DNA of 64,000 nt. It comes from Paraflavitalea sp. CAU 1676. GTDB lineage: Bacteria; Bacteroidota; Bacteroidia; Chitinophagales; Chitinophagaceae. Position numbers and translations under genes: made by a program. The notes below the pieces were generated by a model. That model was not told the DNA's origin and did not search any database. It was given only the letters and a program-made list of their open reading frames with translations. The DNA lies in assembly GCF_029223285.1 (NCBI RefSeq), contig NZ_JARHUJ010000013.1, positions 92,119 through 156,118 on the forward strand. Direction: 5' to 3'. This document shows, piece after piece, positions 62,668 to 64,000 of the stretch. Numbering within the stretch: the first letter of the stretch is position 1; every line of letters starts with the position of its first letter.

Positions 62668-63861
62668 ATGAGAAAAGTAATATTGTCCTTTTGTATTGTG
62701 TTTGGATTGGTTGATATAGGTCAAAGTCAGACCTACCGGTACGCTGACCAATTGTACTATCAATCATCGCTCTACCTGAATACCCCCTGGGTGTACCTGA
62801 ATGCTGCGGCGTCGAGGGCACAGGCCGGGGATACGGCGACGGCGGTAAGCTACATTCAAAAAGCGGCTACGATGAACTTATATGACACCGGGTATGTGAC
62901 CGGTGACGGGCGGATCAAATTCGTTTGCAGCAAGCCGAATTGGGCGGGGATCCGTAAAACCATACTGGCCAACCGGATGGCTTTGGGCAATCCGGATAAG
63001 ATGGAAGTGGTGACCAGTGATATCAATAATTTCTGGAAGGTATTTGATAAGGTGGATGAGCCGGGGGCCGATAAGCGGATCATGGAAGAGTATATCCTGA
63101 AGGGCTCTCCAGGATTGAGGACCTTCTTTGATGTGCGGATGCGGGGGCAGGTGTCCAGGATCATGGAAACCATGCGCAAGCGTAAGAAGTACCTGACGAG
63201 CATCAGGCCGGTGACTTTGCAATTGCACGCGCTAAAACCACGTATGATCGAAGCGGCGCGGACATTGAAGGCCCTCTACCCTGCAGCGATCTTTCCGCCG
63301 ACTACTTTCTCCATTGGTACATTTGGCGCCTTTGGTACGGCTGATGGATATGCGGGCCAGTTGATCGGCGCCGAGTTCCTTTGCGATACGAATACGGTAA
63401 ACCGGGAAGAATTGAATGACCGGGAGCGGATGGCGATCGCAGATACTTCTACACTGTTGGCGGTACTTATTCATGAACTGATCCATGTTGAGCAGCAAAC
63501 GGCGAGCGACAATTCTTTGCTGGCTTTGAGCATCAACGAAGGGGCGGCTGATTTCATCACGCACCTGGTGTTAGGGTATCACCTCAACAACAATGTGCAT
63601 GCTTATGGCAATGCCCATGAAAAGGAGCTGTGGACAAAGTTCAAAACACAGATGACAAAGGATAATACCGACGATTGGTTGTACAACAGCAAAAACGCAC
63701 AATCGGGGGCCCCGGGCGATCTGGGCTATTATATGGGTTACAAGATCTGTGAGGCTTATTATGAAAAGGCTGCTGATAAGCGGCAGGCTGTCAAGGACAT
63801 TTTGACGATACCCGATTTCCAGGAGTTTCTGCAGGCGAGCGGATATGATGCAGGTAATTAA
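62668..63861 (+). CDS. Secreted predicted Zn-dependent protease (DUF2268-like)
   Basis: 397 residues with a signal peptide (MRKVILSFCIVFGLVDIGQS). A TPR-like start (YLNAAASRAQAGDTATAVSY) precedes a helical domain that carries the zinc motif HELIHVEQ (His269 and His273) and, about 20 residues on, SINEGAADFITHL, whose Glu would be the third ligand. This is the pattern of the DUF2268 predicted Zn proteases. It probably acts in the periplasm. It is separate from the T9SS protein upstream (124-base gap) and ends before a strong terminator. Confidence 0.82.
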   Translation: MRKVILSFCIVFGLVDIGQSQTYRYADQLYYQSSLYLNTPWVYLNAAASRAQAGDTATAVSYIQKAATMNLYDTGYVTGDGRIKFVCSKPNWAGIRKTILANRMALGNPDKMEVVTSDINNFWKVFDKVDEPGADKRIMEEYILKGSPGLRTFFDVRMRGQVSRIMETMRKRKKYLTSIRPVTLQLHALKPRMIEAARTLKALYPAAIFPPTTFSIGTFGAFGTADGYAGQLIGAEFLCDTNTVNREELNDRERMAIADTSTLLAVLIHELIHVEQQTASDNSLLALSINEGAADFITHLVLGYHLNNNVHAYGNAHEKELWTKFKTQMTKDNTDDWLYNSKNAQSGAPGDLGYYMGYKICEAYYEKAADKRQAVKDILTIPDFQEFLQASGYDAGN

Positions 63862-63883
63862 GGACGGTTCAATATAGACAAAG

Positions 63884-63919
63884 AGGGTGTCTCAAAAGTA
63901 ATTTGAGGCACCCTTTTTC
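63884..63919 (+). terminator. Terminator after the Zn protease
   Basis: AGGGTG-T-CTCAAA pairs with TTTGAG-G-CACCCT (13 pairs with one T-G), loop of five, then a run of five T. It begins about 23 bases after the stop codon. Confidence 0.8.
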
Positions 63920-64000
63920 TTTTCAGTTTTCTGGTGGGGTTTATCCACAAGAGCACTGTATAAAAAGACGTGACTGAGGGGTGTTTTAGTATTGTTTTTG

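Noticed and set aside
63920..64000. Start of an insertion sequence at the window end
   Set aside because: The hairpin at 63884 is explained as a terminator; no transposase frame or second end is visible.

Overview
The window looks like chromosome from a member of the Bacteroidota, most likely Chitinophagaceae. The evidence is a SusC/SusD pair, three proteins ending in type IX secretion (T9SS) sorting tails, several promoters of the Bacteroidota type (-7 element TAnnTTTG), an RND pump fused to its TolC-like partner, and a roughly balanced base composition. I see no rRNA, tRNA, CRISPR array, complete insertion sequence or prophage. The family placement is an inference from gene content.

Layout. 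1-6200 (minus strand): start of an AraC-type regulator cut by the window edge, then a heavy-metal efflux operon (small leader protein, CusA/CzcA-TolC fusion, CusB-like lipoprotein adaptor). 6400-11500: hypotheticals, a T9SS cargo protein, a TlpA-like thioredoxin protein and a secreted HExxH metalloprotease. 11670-12213: a toxin-antitoxin pair whose ParE-type toxin is frameshifted. 12367-13350: aldo/keto reductase. 13591-19349: a tight five-gene operon of three AhpD/carboxymuconolactone-decarboxylase-like proteins, an MFS transporter and a TonB-dependent receptor. This is the best candidate for an undescribed system. 20316-27232: SusC, SusD and a phosphodiesterase/phosphatase, with a divergent TetR regulator. 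27612-29071: an ECF41-type sigma factor and a DoxX protein, each preceded by the same promoter sequence. 29093-33319: TPR histidine kinase and sigma-54 activator response regulator. 33493-36481: alpha/beta hydrolase, LytTR regulator, NTF2-like protein and SDR, headed by a cluster of inverted repeats. 36418-40599: a decayed small gene, a secreted MBL-fold hydrolase and two paralogous secreted epoxide hydrolases. 40792-43630: cobalamin riboswitch and metE. 43647-48381: thioesterase, DUF2007-like protein, lipoprotein and a large secreted GH2 enzyme. 48618-54746: orphan LytS-like kinase, beta-helix protein plus T9SS protein, AraC regulator and amidohydrolase. 54830-58961 (minus strand): lipoprotein, MocR-type regulator, AmiD-like amidase, DinB protein. 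59253-63861: a 14-repeat T9SS propeller-like protein and a predicted Zn protease.

How the genes work together. Much of the window concerns the cell envelope: metal export, nutrient import through two TonB systems, secreted hydrolases and T9SS cargo. Regulation is dense and mostly local: ECF41 autoregulation, TetR next to SusC, a two-component pair, a B12 riboswitch on the B12-independent methionine synthase, and several palindromic sites of unknown owner. All functions are read from motifs and family resemblance; no database search was run.
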